Assembly (NCBI GenBank): GCA_022605955.1
Contig: JAKCOZ010000001.1
Coordinates: 79,906,520-79,970,519, forward strand
Direction of reading: 5' to 3'
Origin: Rallus limicola
Taxonomy: Eukaryota > Chordata > Aves > Gruiformes > Rallidae
Length of the DNA: 64,000 nt
Notes under the pieces: generated by a model
What the model saw: only the letters and a program-made list of their open reading frames with translations
The model's database searches: none
Told to the model about the DNA's origin: nothing
Shown: in pieces, positions 45,625 through 58,300 of the stretch
Layout: each line of letters starts with the position of its first letter
Position numbering within the stretch: the stretch's first letter is position 1
Translations under genes and position numbers: made by a program

Positions 45625-46309
45625 ATTATTTGGTGGATGAGAAACTTAACATGAGCCAGCAGTGGGCTCTTACAACTTGGAAGGCCAATACTATCCTGAG
45701 CTCCATCAGAAGAGGGGTGGCCAGCAGGGACAGGGAGGTGATTGTCCCTCTGTACTCTGCCCTCGTGAGGCCCCATCTGGAGTCCTGTGTCCAGATCTGG
45801 GGCCCGCAATACAAGAAAGATGTAGAACTTTTGAAGAGGGTTTGGAGGAGGGCTACAAAGATGATTAGAGGGCTGGAGCACCTCCCCTATGAAGAAAGGC
45901 TGAGGGAGGGAGCTGGGCTTGTTCAGCCTGGAGAAGAGAAGGCTGTGGGGTGACCTCATTGCAGCCTTCCAGTACCTGAAGGGGGCATATAAACAGGAGG
46001 GGATTCAAATTTTTAAAAGGGTAGACAATGGCAGGATGGGGGGAGTGGATTAAAGCTAAAGGAAGGAAGGTTTAAATTAGATATTAGGGGGAAGTTTTTT
46101 ACAGAGTGAGTGGTAAGGTGCTGGAACGGGCTGCCCAGAGAGGTGGTGGATGCCCCATCCCTGGAGGTGTTCAAGGCGAGGTTGGATGGGGCCCTGGGCA
46201 ACCTTGTGTAGATCCAGGCCTGGAGGTTGGTGGCTCTGCCTGTGGCAGGGGGGTTGGAACTTTATGATCCTTGGGGTCCCTTCCAACCCAGACCATTCTA
46301 TGATTATGG
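45625..46309 (+). mobile_element. CR1 LINE fragment, longest copy, plus strand
   Basis: A 685-bp 5'-truncated CR1. It starts at about AACTTAACATGAGCCAGCAG and ends at CCATTCTATGATTATGG. The frame open to 45953 carries the region just after the reverse-transcriptase domain: [19 protein letters not shown] and [19 protein letters not shown] are CR1 ORF2 hallmarks. A frameshift near 45905-45920 makes that frame end early, while the LWGD-type continuation resumes in another frame. The 3' UTR text GGAGGTTGGTGGCTCTGCCTG is that of classical avian CR1 subfamilies. It is low in divergence compared with the other copies, so it is probably the youngest, but it is non-functional because the endonuclease and catalytic RT regions are absent. 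Confidence 0.95.
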
Positions 46310-49300
46310 CCTCTTAGACTGGAGGTTTGACTGTGAGGAAAAAGTAGTCCCTGGAGCCTTGCGGACTCTTCTCTAGAGACCTGGCGTTAACCAGGCAGGA
46401 ACTTTAAGATAAGTGTTCCCCCTGGTCCAAGCTAATGACTGCTGTCCAGGTGCTGTATAACTTCATATTTTCTGATGTAGGCTGAGGGTTGGCATCAAAT
46501 CATGAGAGCAGCTGCTGCCAGTGAGAGCACGCAGCAGGTGCTGGGGTGGGATGGAGCTTTCCTGCAGGCACGATGTTGGTGTACATCGACCGCAGTCACG
46601 GAATAGGCCACAGCACAGATATCTGTGGTAGGAACAAGCCACTTCCCTGTTTTAAGTAATCTACAAAAGTCAAAGGAGCTGTATGTACTCTGGCCTGTAG
46701 AAACATTGCCTGCTTCTCCCCTAGTGCCCCAGCAAAGATGGAGAGAGGTGCTTTCCTTCAGGGAGCAGGCAACTGCCAGAATGCCCAGATGGGGCCGCTG
46801 GGAAAGGTGTGGTAGTAGGGGTTACGGTGGATCATAAAAGCATGAGACCCGATCATCATCTGTTTCACAGGACCTCTCTGCTTTTTCCCTTCAGCACAGG
46901 AGTGCAAAACTCCTCTTAGGCTACTTGTTTGATAATGTGCCTTTCTAAAGGCTTTGAGACTCCACTTCTTTCACCTGAAGTAGATACAGTAACAGAATGT
47001 GTTATGGTTGTGTTTTTCAAGGGTGTGTTCTTGATGTCTCCTTTTCTAATGGAGACACTAGTGTTGTCCTTTGCCAGACAAGGCAGCAGTTTCTTACCTT
47101 TGCTGATGTTCCAGCACACTCTTATTTGTACCATTGTTTCAGCCCTACCTTTTTTTATCCCCTTCGTGATACAGTTAGGCCAAATAATCATCAAACAGAT
47201 GCCTTTTCCTTGGGGATGTCAGATGAACTCATTTCTGAAAGACAGGGCTATTTTCTTATGATTTATTTATTCGTTTCCCTCTGCGGGGATCTAGGCCCTT
47301 CAAAAAGGCTGCCTGGTTTTCTTCCAGCGTGCTGAAGCTGTGTGTGTACGTCGGGGCTATTCCGTGTGTGTGCGTGCGGTGACTTTCCTGTCTGAAAGTG
47401 AGTTCTTGTTCAAGTGGTAGGCTTGCTCTTCTCCACTTGTTGAGGCGTCATTACTTTTGCTTCTGCCCACTGGGCACGTGGCAGAAAGTACGTGTGGGGA
47501 GGCAGCAATTCCGTGAAGCCCGCTCAGGGTATAACACTAAGCAAATAACAAAGTTATTTCAGGATGCCGGCCTTCACCTCTGGTTTTGTAAACACTCAAG
47601 TATTAAATATAAATGAGTGTTTCAAGGATGTGTCTTTTCTTCAGGGATGCCTGTTTACTTCATCATTGATACGGGAAAGCTTGTTCCCTTGGGGTGTGGA
47701 AAACAAGATAGTATCTTTTCCTTTGCTCTCCCCCAGCTCCCCTCCCGCTTCCATACTTCCCTCCTCTTTTTATTTTCTTGCTTCCTTCAGTGGGTAGAAA
47801 CAGTGAAATGACCCTTCCTAAGCAAGAGCACCCTTACCTATGCAACGCAAGTAAAATCTTATGCACATTATAAACTTCAGCAGCTGTCCCCTTCACCTAG
47901 GAGGTTTACCTTCCTCTGGTAACTACCCTGTTCCTAGTACTTCTTGGCAGCCACTTTAACAGGGGACAAAGAGTAGGATCAGGACTTACAGGTTGTTGTC
48001 CATCTGATAGAGTTCTGTAGCAACCTAGATGCATGCCTTTGATAGCTTCACCTACCTACTTCAGGTTAAAACTTGGCTCTGCTGTTATGTTGCATCGGTG
48101 GTACAAATTAAATAATGTAGCTGGAGACATCACCTTCTTCCTGGCTGCTTTATTTTTATAAGGTAAATCACCTGGCAGTAGAAGCAAGCTGTCATTGGCT
48201 GAACTGCAAGTGCAAGATCATTACTGAATACATTATCTTAATTATATCACATGGGTGTCATGTTCACTGTAAGTACCAATGAGATAATCCTAAACCATAC
48301 CAGCTGTCAGCAAGAGGAAAAGAGATAGGTTAGGGGTGCATTTAATTTTTGTACACTTGTATATTTAGTATAAACAAGCCATTGCATGGGTATTTGTTTG
48401 AAAAACACACAGGTTAATTCTTGTACACCTACTAGCAAAACTGTTTTTATTAAACAGCCTCTTATGGCATCATGGATTTAATGTGGCACTCATTTTTTTC
48501 AGTGGGGAGCTCTCAGCTATTCCACTCATAGCCTTTTGCAGCAGGGAGCAGGCAAAACCAGCAGCTGTAGGATGCTCCAGTCCCAGATGGATGAAACACA
48601 TATGCCACAGTATGAAAGCCGTGTCACTAGGGAAGTGATCAAAGCTCTGCTATTTATAACTACTGCATTTATAGTCTCCTTCTGCCTTAGATGCAGGAGC
48701 ATGGTTCTTCCCCATCCCAGCTACTTCAAGGAGAAGGTGCAACCAGGAACTGTAGAAAATCACTAGCAGCCACAGCCAGTTATTCCAGTTGCCTTCCAGT
48801 GTCTTCCACTTTTCAGCACATGTGGTGTCAGCAAATGCACAGCAGTTCTTCATGTGAAGGGGATTTGGCAAAATAAATGAGCTGAAACTCTGCAAGGGGA
48901 TTATTCATCATAAGAGAAGCCTGAGCTGCCTCTCTGTTTGTCATCTGTAGTGCCTCTGCTATCAATTCCATCACCAAAGCCAGCACACCTTGTCAGGTGG
49001 TAAAACCCAAACCACTAGCCAGGGGCCTTTCTCCTCTGCTTTCTGCAGCTAAGAGGCAAGTGAAAAACAGTTCACACTGGTACGTAACTTTTGGGACAGA
49101 GACACTGGAGCTTATGGGTGGGAGTATATGTTGCTGCAGCATTTGTTTTAGCTCTGGAGAGTGAGCTGCTTCCCTCTCTTCTTTCCTCCAGTGAGTAAAT
49201 GACAGTTCAGGGCTCTTTTTGCCCATTATTTACCCCTTTATCTGCAAAGCAGGAATTGTTGCATCAGTCTCTTTGGGGAAGGGTAAGAGAGAAAAGTTCA

Positions 49301-49960
49301 GTGAAACAGAGGAAAGATGAGAGAGAGAAATTAATGGGGGATAGGCTGAATGATGGATAACCTCTCTGCCTTTCTTACATATTTCCTCTGCACCTCTTTT
49401 CAGTCATGTTCACTCACATAAAAACACAAACTGTCACCTAAACTCTTTGATTTCCCCTGCCCCCATACACACCTCTTCTCCTCTTTCTTCTTCTCTTCCT
49501 CATACTTATTAATTTCCTCTGTTGCATGTATTCAAGGGGAGATATAAAAATACTTGAGATTCAGTATGGTATGGGAAGGTAGAAACCTGTAGTTATATTA
49601 AGAGTTGGTGTGGTGGAGGAGAGGAAATTCAGAGAACGTGCCCAACTTTGAAAACACCATTATTTCTGGACCCTACAGAGAGTAAGTGCATGTCCTCATA
49701 GCAACTTACAGCTCTAGGTAATTTCCATGGGATCAGTATTCTGGATGCTGTCCTGCCGAAGAAAAGCCCTGGGGGTGGTCACTTTTTCTCTAGGAGATTG
49801 CCATGGCCATGAGGGAGAGAGACTTGACAGCATTGAAGACGAGGGAGCACTCGGAGTGGCCTGAAATTTTCCATGTCTGGTTCTATGCTCATCATTTGAG
49901 ACTGGAAGGACTCAGATATTCAAATTCGTTGTTCAGGACACCTCAGGTAACTGATCCCTG

Positions 49961-49981
49961 CCCCCCCCACACACACACACA
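49961..49981 (+). repeat. C8 and (AC)n microsatellite
   Basis: Eight C residues followed by about six AC units. It is likely polymorphic. Confidence 0.9.
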
Positions 49982-50914
49982 TGGATAGACTTGTTTGGAG
50001 AGTAGGGTCTTTAGAGAGAGAATTGCCTCTTTTGTGGCTTTTGTAACCCCATCTTGTCTGCCTCTAGCTCCCCGCTCCTTTCAAGTTGCTGTTTTGAAGG
50101 CTCAGGGAAAACAGAGCCCAAAAAAGTGCAAACAGGATGTGCATGCAGACATTGCAGACGTTTTTATCTTCACTTCCAAGGGAGGCCTGTCCCTTGTCCC
50201 TGTTTCCCAAAAAAACTAAACTTCATCAGATATAACCTCTTAAGACCAAGCCTAAGGCAAAAATCAATCTCCAAAGGAAGTAGCAATTGCTGTTGCTCAG
50301 ACAGGAAGCAGAACGTGAAATCCATATCGGCTTATTAAGAGCACAGGCTTTGCCTTGCTCATCTCTAATGATTACAACTAGCAATTACTTTTATTATACA
50401 CACTCTCACACACAGACGTGGGTAAAATACAGACTGCTTTAAAGGCAGACTTCCTTGGGGTGCTTGTAGCAATTCTCATCACTTCCATGGCTGAGGGCAG
50501 ATGAATCCTCTTTCTTGAGCAATGTCCTGTCTCGGCATTTGAATCAAGTGCTCTGATTTAGCTCTGGCTTTTATTATCTATTCTGGTTCCTTGAAAGGGC
50601 TGAATCTGGAGGAGGGGGACGGGGGAGGAGGTGCATGGAAGCAAGACAAGCAGGTACTGTGGACTCACTGGATGGGGCTCTGACATACAGCCACAGCTCT
50701 TTAAAAATTGGTGAGATAATAGCATCCAATTGGTCTCTAAAAAGAAGGATGCTGCAAGCAGAGTTTTTCTTCTGGGCAGGCTGAAAGGCTCCTAATTACA
50801 AGAAATCAAGAGAAAAGTCAGTCAAGCGTGAGATAGAAACTTCACCAGGGGCGAGACAGCTCAGTGGGAAATGCCTGGTGCACAAAGTTTCTCAGAACTT
50901 TATAAATGTAGAAA

Positions 50915-50935
50915 ATTATTATTATTATTATTATT
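50915..50935 (+). repeat. (ATT)n microsatellite
   Basis: About six to seven ATT units, then a T-rich run. Confidence 0.9.
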
Positions 50936-52589
50936 TTTATAAAACTCTTTTTCCTTCTCCTTCTCTTGCTTCCCTGTGGAAATAAAAACAAGTTCTGCTT
51001 CTCCCCATCAGTCATTTTGGAGTTCCCCACAGTTATGCAGGACACCCTGCCTCTGCTTCTGCTCCAATGCTTAGTGCTGGCACCCAGCACACCCCCCCTT
51101 GGTTTCGTGGGACAGGGTTAATGACCTCAGAGAGGCTGCTCAGTACCTTTCTGACTCCTCAAGTTACACTTCTCACTTCAAGTTTACCCTTCCTCCTCTC
51201 TGTTCCCCTCTGCCCCCCATATATCCATGACTGACCCAGCTGCATGAGCTGATTCTGTAGTGACCTGCTTTGTGCTGTTTCATAACCTGAAGGGCTTTGG
51301 TTAACTGGGAGGATCTGTGAAACCAGGGCACTTTGTACTCACTCTGTGATAGCTGATTCCTTGGGAACACAAATTGAAGGGGAAAGTGAAGCAAATTAAC
51401 TCCCTGATAGGATTGTGGAGGACCAGTCAGCTACTGCCTTGATAAATCTGCCTTGTCTTTGGTTTTTTCTGTCCCCATTTGTCACTGTGAGGATTTCCTC
51501 TGTTTTGTAGTCTCTCCCCTGTGGTTCAAGAGCAGTCTCAGGAACCAGGAACTCTGTTCTTCACAGATCCCTCAGAATTTCATGTATTCAGGCTAAACCA
51601 GACTTGTGTGGTCATCTTGTGTCATTCACATGGGAACTGTTTCACCTCATTCATGTGCCTGGCTTGGAGGTCTGTGTTTCTGCCTAGGGTCCTGACTCCA
51701 AAATGTGATGTTGCAGCGCTCCCTCCTTTCTCTCGTTATGCAGTACCTTTGGTCACCTACTAAAACCAACACCTCCTGGAGGTGGAGTGGGGCAGGTAAG
51801 GAAAGCAAGGAGATACCTAGGTTGTGTTTAGTTTCAAGGAAATCTGATCAGACCTTTTCATGGCTGCAGTGTCACCTAAGACCTTTTTCTCTCATCTCCT
51901 CCCTGCAGCCCTTCTGCTCAGTCATTGACAGGAACTGCCAGTGCAATTTCCTATGGGAATGGGATGCACTGTCTTTTGGCTGGGCAAATAACACCTCACC
52001 ATGGTGGCTGCAGCCATGTTAGACCTGTAGATCTGTAGAGCAGGGATGGACCCAAGACCTTTTGCCTACAGGAGTGTTGACAACAGCCCTGTCTTGCTGA
52101 GTTCCTCTGCAATTCAAGTTTTGTCTTGGACTCTCCCTGTTTGTTGCCTTGCCATAGGCAGCACCCCACTTCGTGAGAAGGGACAGCCAGTTCAGGCTAG
52201 TGGAGGAAGAAAGCCAAATATCCCCCTTGCTTCTTTGGGAAGCTGTGAGAAGAGGAGGAAGGAGACAAGGATAAAAAGCCCAGCAAGTCCTCACTCAATC
52301 TTCCCATAAACAGTGACTCAGCCGTAGCAATTCCTGCAAATTCCAATCAGATCTCCAGAACATGCATGGAAGGCAGTGCTGAGGTGGGAACACATAGCTC
52401 TGAGGTCACAGAATTAACAAATGGATGCTTTGGCTACAAACACTACGCAACGCAGCAAAAAGTTCCTGTGGTTGGAGCTCAAATCACTTTGTGTCTGTAC
52501 AGTATGAACAGCTCTATCAGCAACGCTGAGCTTGTAGGCTGTTTTTTAACTCCAGTGCTCCAGAAGAATGGAACTCCCCTAATCCCCCT

Positions 52590-52705
52590 TTGATAGATGA
52601 GATGAGGAATGGGCAGGTGAAACAGTCAGCAGTTTAGCCAGAAATACAGTGTTTACCCTGGGATCGAAAATACATCTGTGTAGCACCTGGACACTTAATA
52701 TCCTA
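52590..52705 (-). mobile_element. Possible MIR-type ancient repeat, minus strand
   Basis: GATAGATGAGATGAGGAATGG, CAGGTGAAACAGTCAGCAG, GCCAGAAATACAGTG and CCTGGGATCGAAAATACATCTG follow the order of a reverse-complement MIR ('cagatgaggaaactgag...gtgaagtgacttgccc...ggattcgaacccaggtct'). Similarity is weak, and this is my least secure repeat call. Confidence 0.38.
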
Positions 52706-53029
52706 AATGATAAAATCAAGATTGTCTTTCACTGGTAGGATGGTGGCCTGTAGGGGGGGTCTGTGCTGGCACTTTTTTCTGTGGAAACAAACGTGCCTGA
52801 TCCTTTTCCAGCAGCCCTCGCTATACGCTGTTGCTGTCATGACTTACTGTCCACCGAGTTGCACGCAGTCATCTTCCACACAGGTGATTTGGGACTCGCT
52901 TTTCTGGACTTTGAGGTCGCTCCAAAGAGGATATCCCTATAACAGCCTTTTTGTCTCTTTTTTGATATTATAAGGCACAGGTATGTTAATATAGAATAAA
53001 CCTGTTCTTTACTGCATACAGCTTTCATT
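52706..53029. other. Unique non-coding DNA
   Basis: Nothing recognised. The open frame 52707-52973 (plus) has no known domain. Confidence 0.6.
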
Positions 53030-53235
53030 GCCCCAGGAGGTCATTGAGTCAATTATTGTAAAAGGCTTTCAAAAAGGGCCTGGATAATTTTATGACCATT
53101 TGTAATTATGTGTTAAGATAGGGGTAATCAAATCTTATGCTTTGTGGCAGATGATAACCACAGGGACTATGAAATGGCTCATTTTCTCTCTCATGCACCA
53201 ATTGACCATTAGGGTGGAGTTTTCACCTTCCTCTG
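53030..53235 (+). mobile_element. Ancient CR1/L3-like 3' fragment
   Basis: GCCCCAGGAGGTCATTGAGTCAATT, GGCTTTCAAAAAGGGCCTGGATAATTTTATG, TCTTATGCTTTGTGGCAGATGATAACC and CACCTTCCTCTGGATCA occur in the order of the 3' part of old CR1/L3-type LINEs known from turtles and other amniotes ('ggcttcaaaaagggactggataattt...', 'tgcttcagggcataaac...', 'caccttcctctgaagca'). It is far more diverged than the bird-specific CR1 copies and lacks the ATTCTATGATTC terminus. The subfamily is not certain. Confidence 0.55.
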
Positions 53236-53869
53236 GATCACTGTAAATTAATTGCTGCTGAGCGGAGGAGAAGGAAGGCCCTTAACCTTCTGATCTCATC
53301 GGGCAGGTTGAAAGCGGCTAGATTTTGGCCTGCCTCTTCGTGCCTTGTTTCTGGGGAAGGGTTAGGGGAGGTGGATCCAGTAGAAACCAGGAGTGGGGTG
53401 GGTTGGTGGGAGCAATACCTGTGCCTCCTGTGACAGATAGGAGTTCGTGTTCACAGGGTGAACAGTGTTCAGAGTGTGAATGGTGGAATAGCATCACGGC
53501 CGCGCGGAGTGTGTGTTTCCTGGCTACAGTGGTATGACCAGAGCAGCTGGCACGTTGCTTGGCCTCCAGGCAGCGTTTGCATAAGCAGTGTCTCTTGGTG
53601 AATTGTTGCATTGGATTTTGGATGAGAAAGAGGTCTTCTTGTTTGTTCCAGGCTTCAGCTGTAGCGCTTGTGTTGGCTCATCTTTCAGATGTGCATTGGA
53701 CAGGGGAAGGTGGGCCAAGGCAGGGGTTGGGCAAGGGAGGTAATATAAGGATTTTTTCGTTGTGTGTGTCTGCTGTGCTGGCTCCATCATGATCCATGCC
53801 TCTCCGCTCCATTTGTTTCGTAGCGTGGTGAAAATGGATGAAACATTTCACTGAATAATGAATTGTGGC

Positions 53870-54190
53870 CTTTGAGGCAGCAGTCCGCGTAGGTCCCTCA
53901 AACCATTTGTGACTATGAAGAAAATTATGTTCTTGCCAGCAGCTGCTCAGGCTTATGCAGTTCCTTGTGCAATTTCCTCATCAGTTTTCTGTATAAAACT
54001 GTAATTTCAGCTGTGCCTGGTTTCAGTCGCTCTTAGACAAACTGTTTTCCTTTCCCAATCCTCTTAACCTCTTTGCTTGCAGGTAACAAGAGACGAAAAT
54101 GCAGGGCATCTCTGATATAGGTGAATAAAATAAAGCCAATCAAAGGTTTTATCTCAACCCTCTATTTTTAAGCCGCTGCATCTGAAAGAT
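53870..54190. other. Candidate conserved non-coding element
   Basis: Contains GGCAGCAGTCCGCGTAGGTCC, TGTGCAATTTCCTCATC, AAAGCCAATCAAAGGTTTTATC (a TCF/LEF-type ATCAAAGG core) and TTTTTAAGCCGCTGCATC. Retained CpGs and motif content suggest regulatory DNA. Inference only. Confidence 0.3.
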
Positions 54191-55254
54191 ACTGCGTGTC
54201 TGCAGCTGCTTTGGGGAATCAGCCCCTTCTGGGGTTGGATGGGGTGGTGGCTGGTAGGCAGCAACATTAACCACTATTCTGGGGGGGATGAATGAAGTGA
54301 AAGAACTCTCTTGAGTTAAGGAAGATAGAAATGGTATTCCTCCATCTTACCTGAGCTAGAAGACTGCAAACACTTCTGCAAATGTATGCAAGTCTCTTCA
54401 GTGCCTCTCGCTTCAGTCAGTAAGGCTCTGAACTGGCAAATCCTATGCTCTGAGATGCTGTTTCATAGTGTTACACTGTCCATCTCTTACAAAACAGGAA
54501 TCCTAAATACTTGATGGAAAGAAATTAAAGCAAAAGGAGAAAAACTGCAAAGCAGAGTAAGAGACGCTGTCAGGAGGAACTGAACTGAGGAGGCAAGTAA
54601 ATGAGGCAGAGAGATGCAAGAAGGCTGTTCAAAAGGCAGGACACACAGAGGAGAGTCTTTCAGAGCAACAGCAACGAGAAGGCTACCATGCAAGACTGTG
54701 CATAGTGAGGAGAGCAGTCATTAGATAATGTAAGAGCTCTGTCTACTTAAGTTTGTGTCTTGACATCCATCAGATCCCTCCCCTCAAACCAGACGTTCCT
54801 GTCTTGTCCCCCCGTCCTTTACCTTGCATTGTATCATGCTGCTTCCTTCCAACTCCTCAGACTTCAGGGCTTGGAAGGGAAGCGATTGATAACTCTTCCC
54901 CAGTTGTCATAGGCTAGTACAGAAGGGGCTTACATAATCCCATGATGCTTCAAGATGGGTTTTTCTTACCTATAGTAAGAGGCACTTCAGTTTTCCTAGA
55001 AAACACTGCCTCTTCCTCTTGCCTCAGCTCAGCTTGGTGGCTCTGCGCCTGTTCAGTCAATGTGTGTATCGTGATGTTGGGTGTTCTCCCACAAATTGGG
55101 CATAGGAGTCCTCGGGTCACAAAGCTGTATGTTTTAGTGAGCTTGGTCTTCTCGTTATCTGCTGTAATTGGGGAAAACTTTAACTTCATGGGACAGAAAC
55201 TGTCAAAACTGTTTCTCTAATGTGCCTGTATCCGCAGGAATTTGTAAATAGGGA

Positions 55255-55395
55255 GAGCTGGAGCAGCAGAGTGCTGATTGGAGCTCACAGCAGAATTTAC
55301 CAACAACCGCTAATTGCCAGCTCGGTTTGGATGAATTGTAAATGACCAAGATAATGCAAATTAGGAAGACACATTTTTGGCAGAATTTTAGTAAC
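55255..55395. other. Candidate conserved non-coding element
   Basis: CAACCGCTAATTGCCAGCTCGG, GAATTGTAAATGACC and GATAATGCAAATTAGG. The last contains the octamer ATGCAAAT overlapping a TAAT-type core. Inference from motifs only. Confidence 0.3.
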
Positions 55396-55622
55396 TTCTG
55401 GGAGCAGGGGAAGTCATGCGGCTCCCTCTGTTACTGGGAGCAGAGTCCAAATTGTTGTGGCTTCTGCAGAGCTTCCTTAGGCTGTGAGTGAGTCAGTGGA
55501 GCCCAACTGGATTACAGGCTGCCCTCCAGGGCTTTGTTGCTAGTTAAAGCCATGCAGCGCTGGGGCATCAGTCTATTTTTGTTATTTTCCAGTCTATTCT
55601 ACCTACTTCTTGTTGTGCATTC

Positions 55623-55685
55623 AAAAAAAAAAAAAAAAAGAGGGGGTGGGAATGGGGATGAAAAAAAGAAAAAAATAAAAAGAGC
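55623..55685 (+). repeat. A17 homopolymer and A/G-rich tract
   Basis: Seventeen A residues, then a purine-rich stretch to about 55685. No retroposon body was recognised upstream. Confidence 0.88.
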
Positions 55686-56576
55686 TTGTGATAAATGTCA
55701 ACTCTGATAATTATAAGGTCTTGAAAGTACTGTGTTAAAATCTAGATTTTTTTTGTTTTTTACTTCTATGTACTGTTTTTCTTTAAGCACGCTCATTTTG
55801 CATTGGAAAAACATTCTGCCAGGGCTAATATAGCTAGGGATATGGGATTAACTGAGGCAGAGATTCCAGAGATACCCCTGTCTGTTTTGCCCACTCATCC
55901 CAGACATTTTTGAGCACCTTGATAAATCTGAGTGCAAGTGGAGTGGGATAGGCCCCTTTGGGGAGTGAGAAAGGCAAACTCATCTCCTTCTGCCTGGCCC
56001 TTCCAAGCTTGCTAAGCCTGCCTTCACAGAGTGCTCCAGTCTGGTGTGTATGTGCTTCAGGCAGCGGGGGAGCTGCAGGCTGGGCAAGGCAGGCTCTGTG
56101 CTGGTACTGGGGTTTGGTAGTCTGTGTTTGAGGGTAAAGAAGACACAGGCCCTTCAGCTTCTGTAAATGAAGTTCTTTCACTTTTTTTCTAATGCTTACA
56201 GCCATGTACTTGGGATGCAAGGGAGCAGTCAGCACTGGATGAGGGGTGAGCACGTCTGAGTTGGGGGCAGTTGGGTTGTCACTTGGGCTGGGTGAAGTTT
56301 GATGCTGTGTGTTAGCAGTGCAGCTACAGTGGGAGAACACACAGAACAGCTAGGAACAAGTTCTGAGGTTCTTATTTAATAAAGGATCCAGATAAGTGAG
56401 GAAGACTTTGCCTGTGCCAAAATGCAGTTGTGGTCACGTGCTTGGGGGGTGGGGGGAGTGGATATTGGTAAACCTGACAAATACCCAGTTGGAAATAGTC
56501 GCAAACAGATTGAAATCTGCCCAGATGATTCTCTTGATTTGAAACTTGCAGGGCAATGTCCCTGTAACTCTTGGTC

Positions 56577-57040
56577 ATGGAATTACAGAATGCTTTGTGT
56601 TGGAAGGGACCTCAAAGATCACCTAGTTCCAGCCCCCCTGCTGTGGGCAGGGACACCTTCACTAGACTGGGTAGCCCAAAGCCCCATCCACCCAGGCCTT
56701 GAACACTGCCAGGGTGGGGGCAGCCACAGCTTCTCTGGGCAGCATGTGCCAGGGCCTCACCACCCTCACAAGAAATAATTTCTTCCTTATATCTAATCTA
56801 AACCTCCCCTTTTTTAGCTTGAAACCATTCCCTTTTGTCCTGTCATTACACTCCCTGTTGAACAGTCCCTCTCCTGCTTTCCTGTAGGAGCCCTTTAAGT
56901 ATTGATAGGTGTATTAGGTGTCCCTAGAGCCATCTTTTCTCCAGGCTGAACAAGCCCAACCTTCCTCATAGGAGAGGGGTTCCAGCCCCCTGATCATCTT
57001 CTTGGCCCTCCTCTGGACTTGTTCCAAAAGCTCTTTGTTC
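56577..57040 (-). mobile_element. CR1 LINE fragment, minus strand
   Basis: The plus-strand text ATGGAATTACAGAATGC..., GTTGGAAGGGACCTCAAAGATC, CTTGAACACTGCCAGG, CTTCTCTGGGCAGC, TCTAAACCTCCCC, CCAGGCTGAACAAGCCCAAC and GGCCCTCCTCTGGAC is a CR1 3' region in reverse. It covers about 465 bp from the terminal repeat into ORF2, 5'-truncated at about 57040. Many stops interrupt the ORF2 reading. It belongs to the same broad group as the copy at 45625. Confidence 0.95.
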
Positions 57041-57639
57041 CAAGAATATAATAGCAGTTTGAGGCCTCAGGGTGCCTTTCATGCCGTCCCACTTGGGGAA
57101 TAAAATCAGAGGAGCAAACTGCCAGAGCAGCTACTGGTGGGCTGCAGAATGCACTCTCTGCTGTGTGTGGTCTGTTAATTGATGTTTCAAGGAATTAACT
57201 TGCTAAGAGTTCACTCACCAGAATTTTCATGGAAAGCAGACACATCAGAAGCATGAGCACAGTCAAAGTGCGATTGGTTTTAAAACTTCAAAAAAGTATT
57301 TGTGCAAAATGTTTTGGGTTTTTTTTGACTATCAACTCAGCTTTTGGAAGAAAAGACTGGATGGGAACATGTATGTATTCAAAGGGTCACCGGGTTCATA
57401 GTGGCTTCTGTGAGCACACCTGTAAGACCTGGAGGATGTGAGAACCCTGGGACTAGTGGTGTAATTATTTTTAATTTACTTTGTTCAGACTTAGTACTTG
57501 AAAGAAAATGAGGACAGCCTGGACCTGTGATGGCAGAGGTACAGAGGAAGGGCTTTGACTTTGGCATAAGAGTGGGCGCCCGTCATGAAATCCAGAGGCT
57601 CAAACCCTCTGTGTCTCCGCTTCCCCTCACTCCCTAAGT

Positions 57640-57800
57640 GCTGCACTTATGTTAAGCAATCTCCATTCACAATGAGAGCCGGTGTACTTTATTTAATAAC
57701 TGTCGCGGGGCTCCTCTGGGAGCCAGAGTGCCAGAATTGGTTGGCTTTTTAATGGGGCCTGTCAGGGGAACTGGCTACAGATGGGGAAATGAGACATGTT
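57640..57800. other. Candidate conserved non-coding element
   Basis: CAATCTCCATTCACAATGAGAGCC, CTTTATTTAATAACTGTCGCGGGG and GGTTGGCTTTTTAATGGGGCC combine an ACAATG SOX-type core, homeodomain-type cores and CGCG. Inference only. Confidence 0.28.
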
Positions 57801-58079
57801 CACTCATCTCTGGTTTTAACCTCCCAACACTGGAGTAGAGGGTGGGTTTTGTTAAGTGCACTTTGTGGCTCTTTCTCCTCTGTAACAGCCAACTACTTAA
57901 TGCAAAATGCTGCTTCTCAGCTTTAACTCAGCAAGGCAAAGTGCTGTGTTACAAAAGCACCGTGGGAGGGGAGAGGACGAGGAGGAAAGCACGCATGTTT
58001 ATTTGCTCCCATTACGACACTGCTGCTGTGAACACAGATCGAAGCTTTCCTTCCAAAAGGCCCCTTGGTACAGGTTATT

Positions 58080-58300
58080 TGCACATAAATGGCCGCAGGT
58101 GATTTATTTATTCGGCACAGCTGGGTTTTGTGAAAGAAACTTGTGGGCTATACCTGCCAATATGCTAATAGTCCTCCCTGCAGCGCTTGGAGGGCGTGTG
58201 GAATTTACTCTGCTGCAGGAGGCCTGAGAGGCCAGGGCTGAAATTTTCAAGGGCCTGGGATAATTTTATAGAGGCCCCGTCCCTCTGGGGTTTTTTTTTT
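58080..58300. other. Candidate conserved non-coding element
   Basis: GGTGATTTATTTATTCGGCAC, CCAATATGCTAATAG, GGGATAATTTTATAGAGGCC and neighbouring CpG-bearing text suggest a regulatory block. Inference only. Confidence 0.3.

Larger units (their letters stand above)
46310..52589. other. Unique non-coding DNA
   Basis: No gene was recognised in 6.3 kb. It contains a C8 plus (AC)n repeat (49961-49981) and an (ATT)n repeat (50915-50935), listed separately. Open frames such as 46929-47335 and 51705-52022 (plus) have no known domain. A CpG-rich short patch occurs at about 47345-47385. Confidence 0.65.
53236..56576. other. Unique non-coding DNA
   Basis: No gene was recognised. Listed separately: likely conserved blocks at 53870-54190 and 55255-55395 and an A17/A-rich tract at 55623-55685. 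The minus frame 55834-56340 (168 codons) has no domain I recognise and is discussed under rejected items. Confidence 0.65.

Noticed and set aside
55623..55639. A17 run as the poly(A) tail of a processed pseudogene
   Set aside because: No open or recognisable retroposed coding sequence, and no flanking direct repeat, was found upstream. The runs at 12156, 24335 and 43464 were judged the same way.
55834..56340. 168-codon minus-strand open frame
   Set aside because: No recognisable domain and a composition rich in P, Q, T and L typical of random translation. No exon boundaries were evident. Only conservation testing could revive it.
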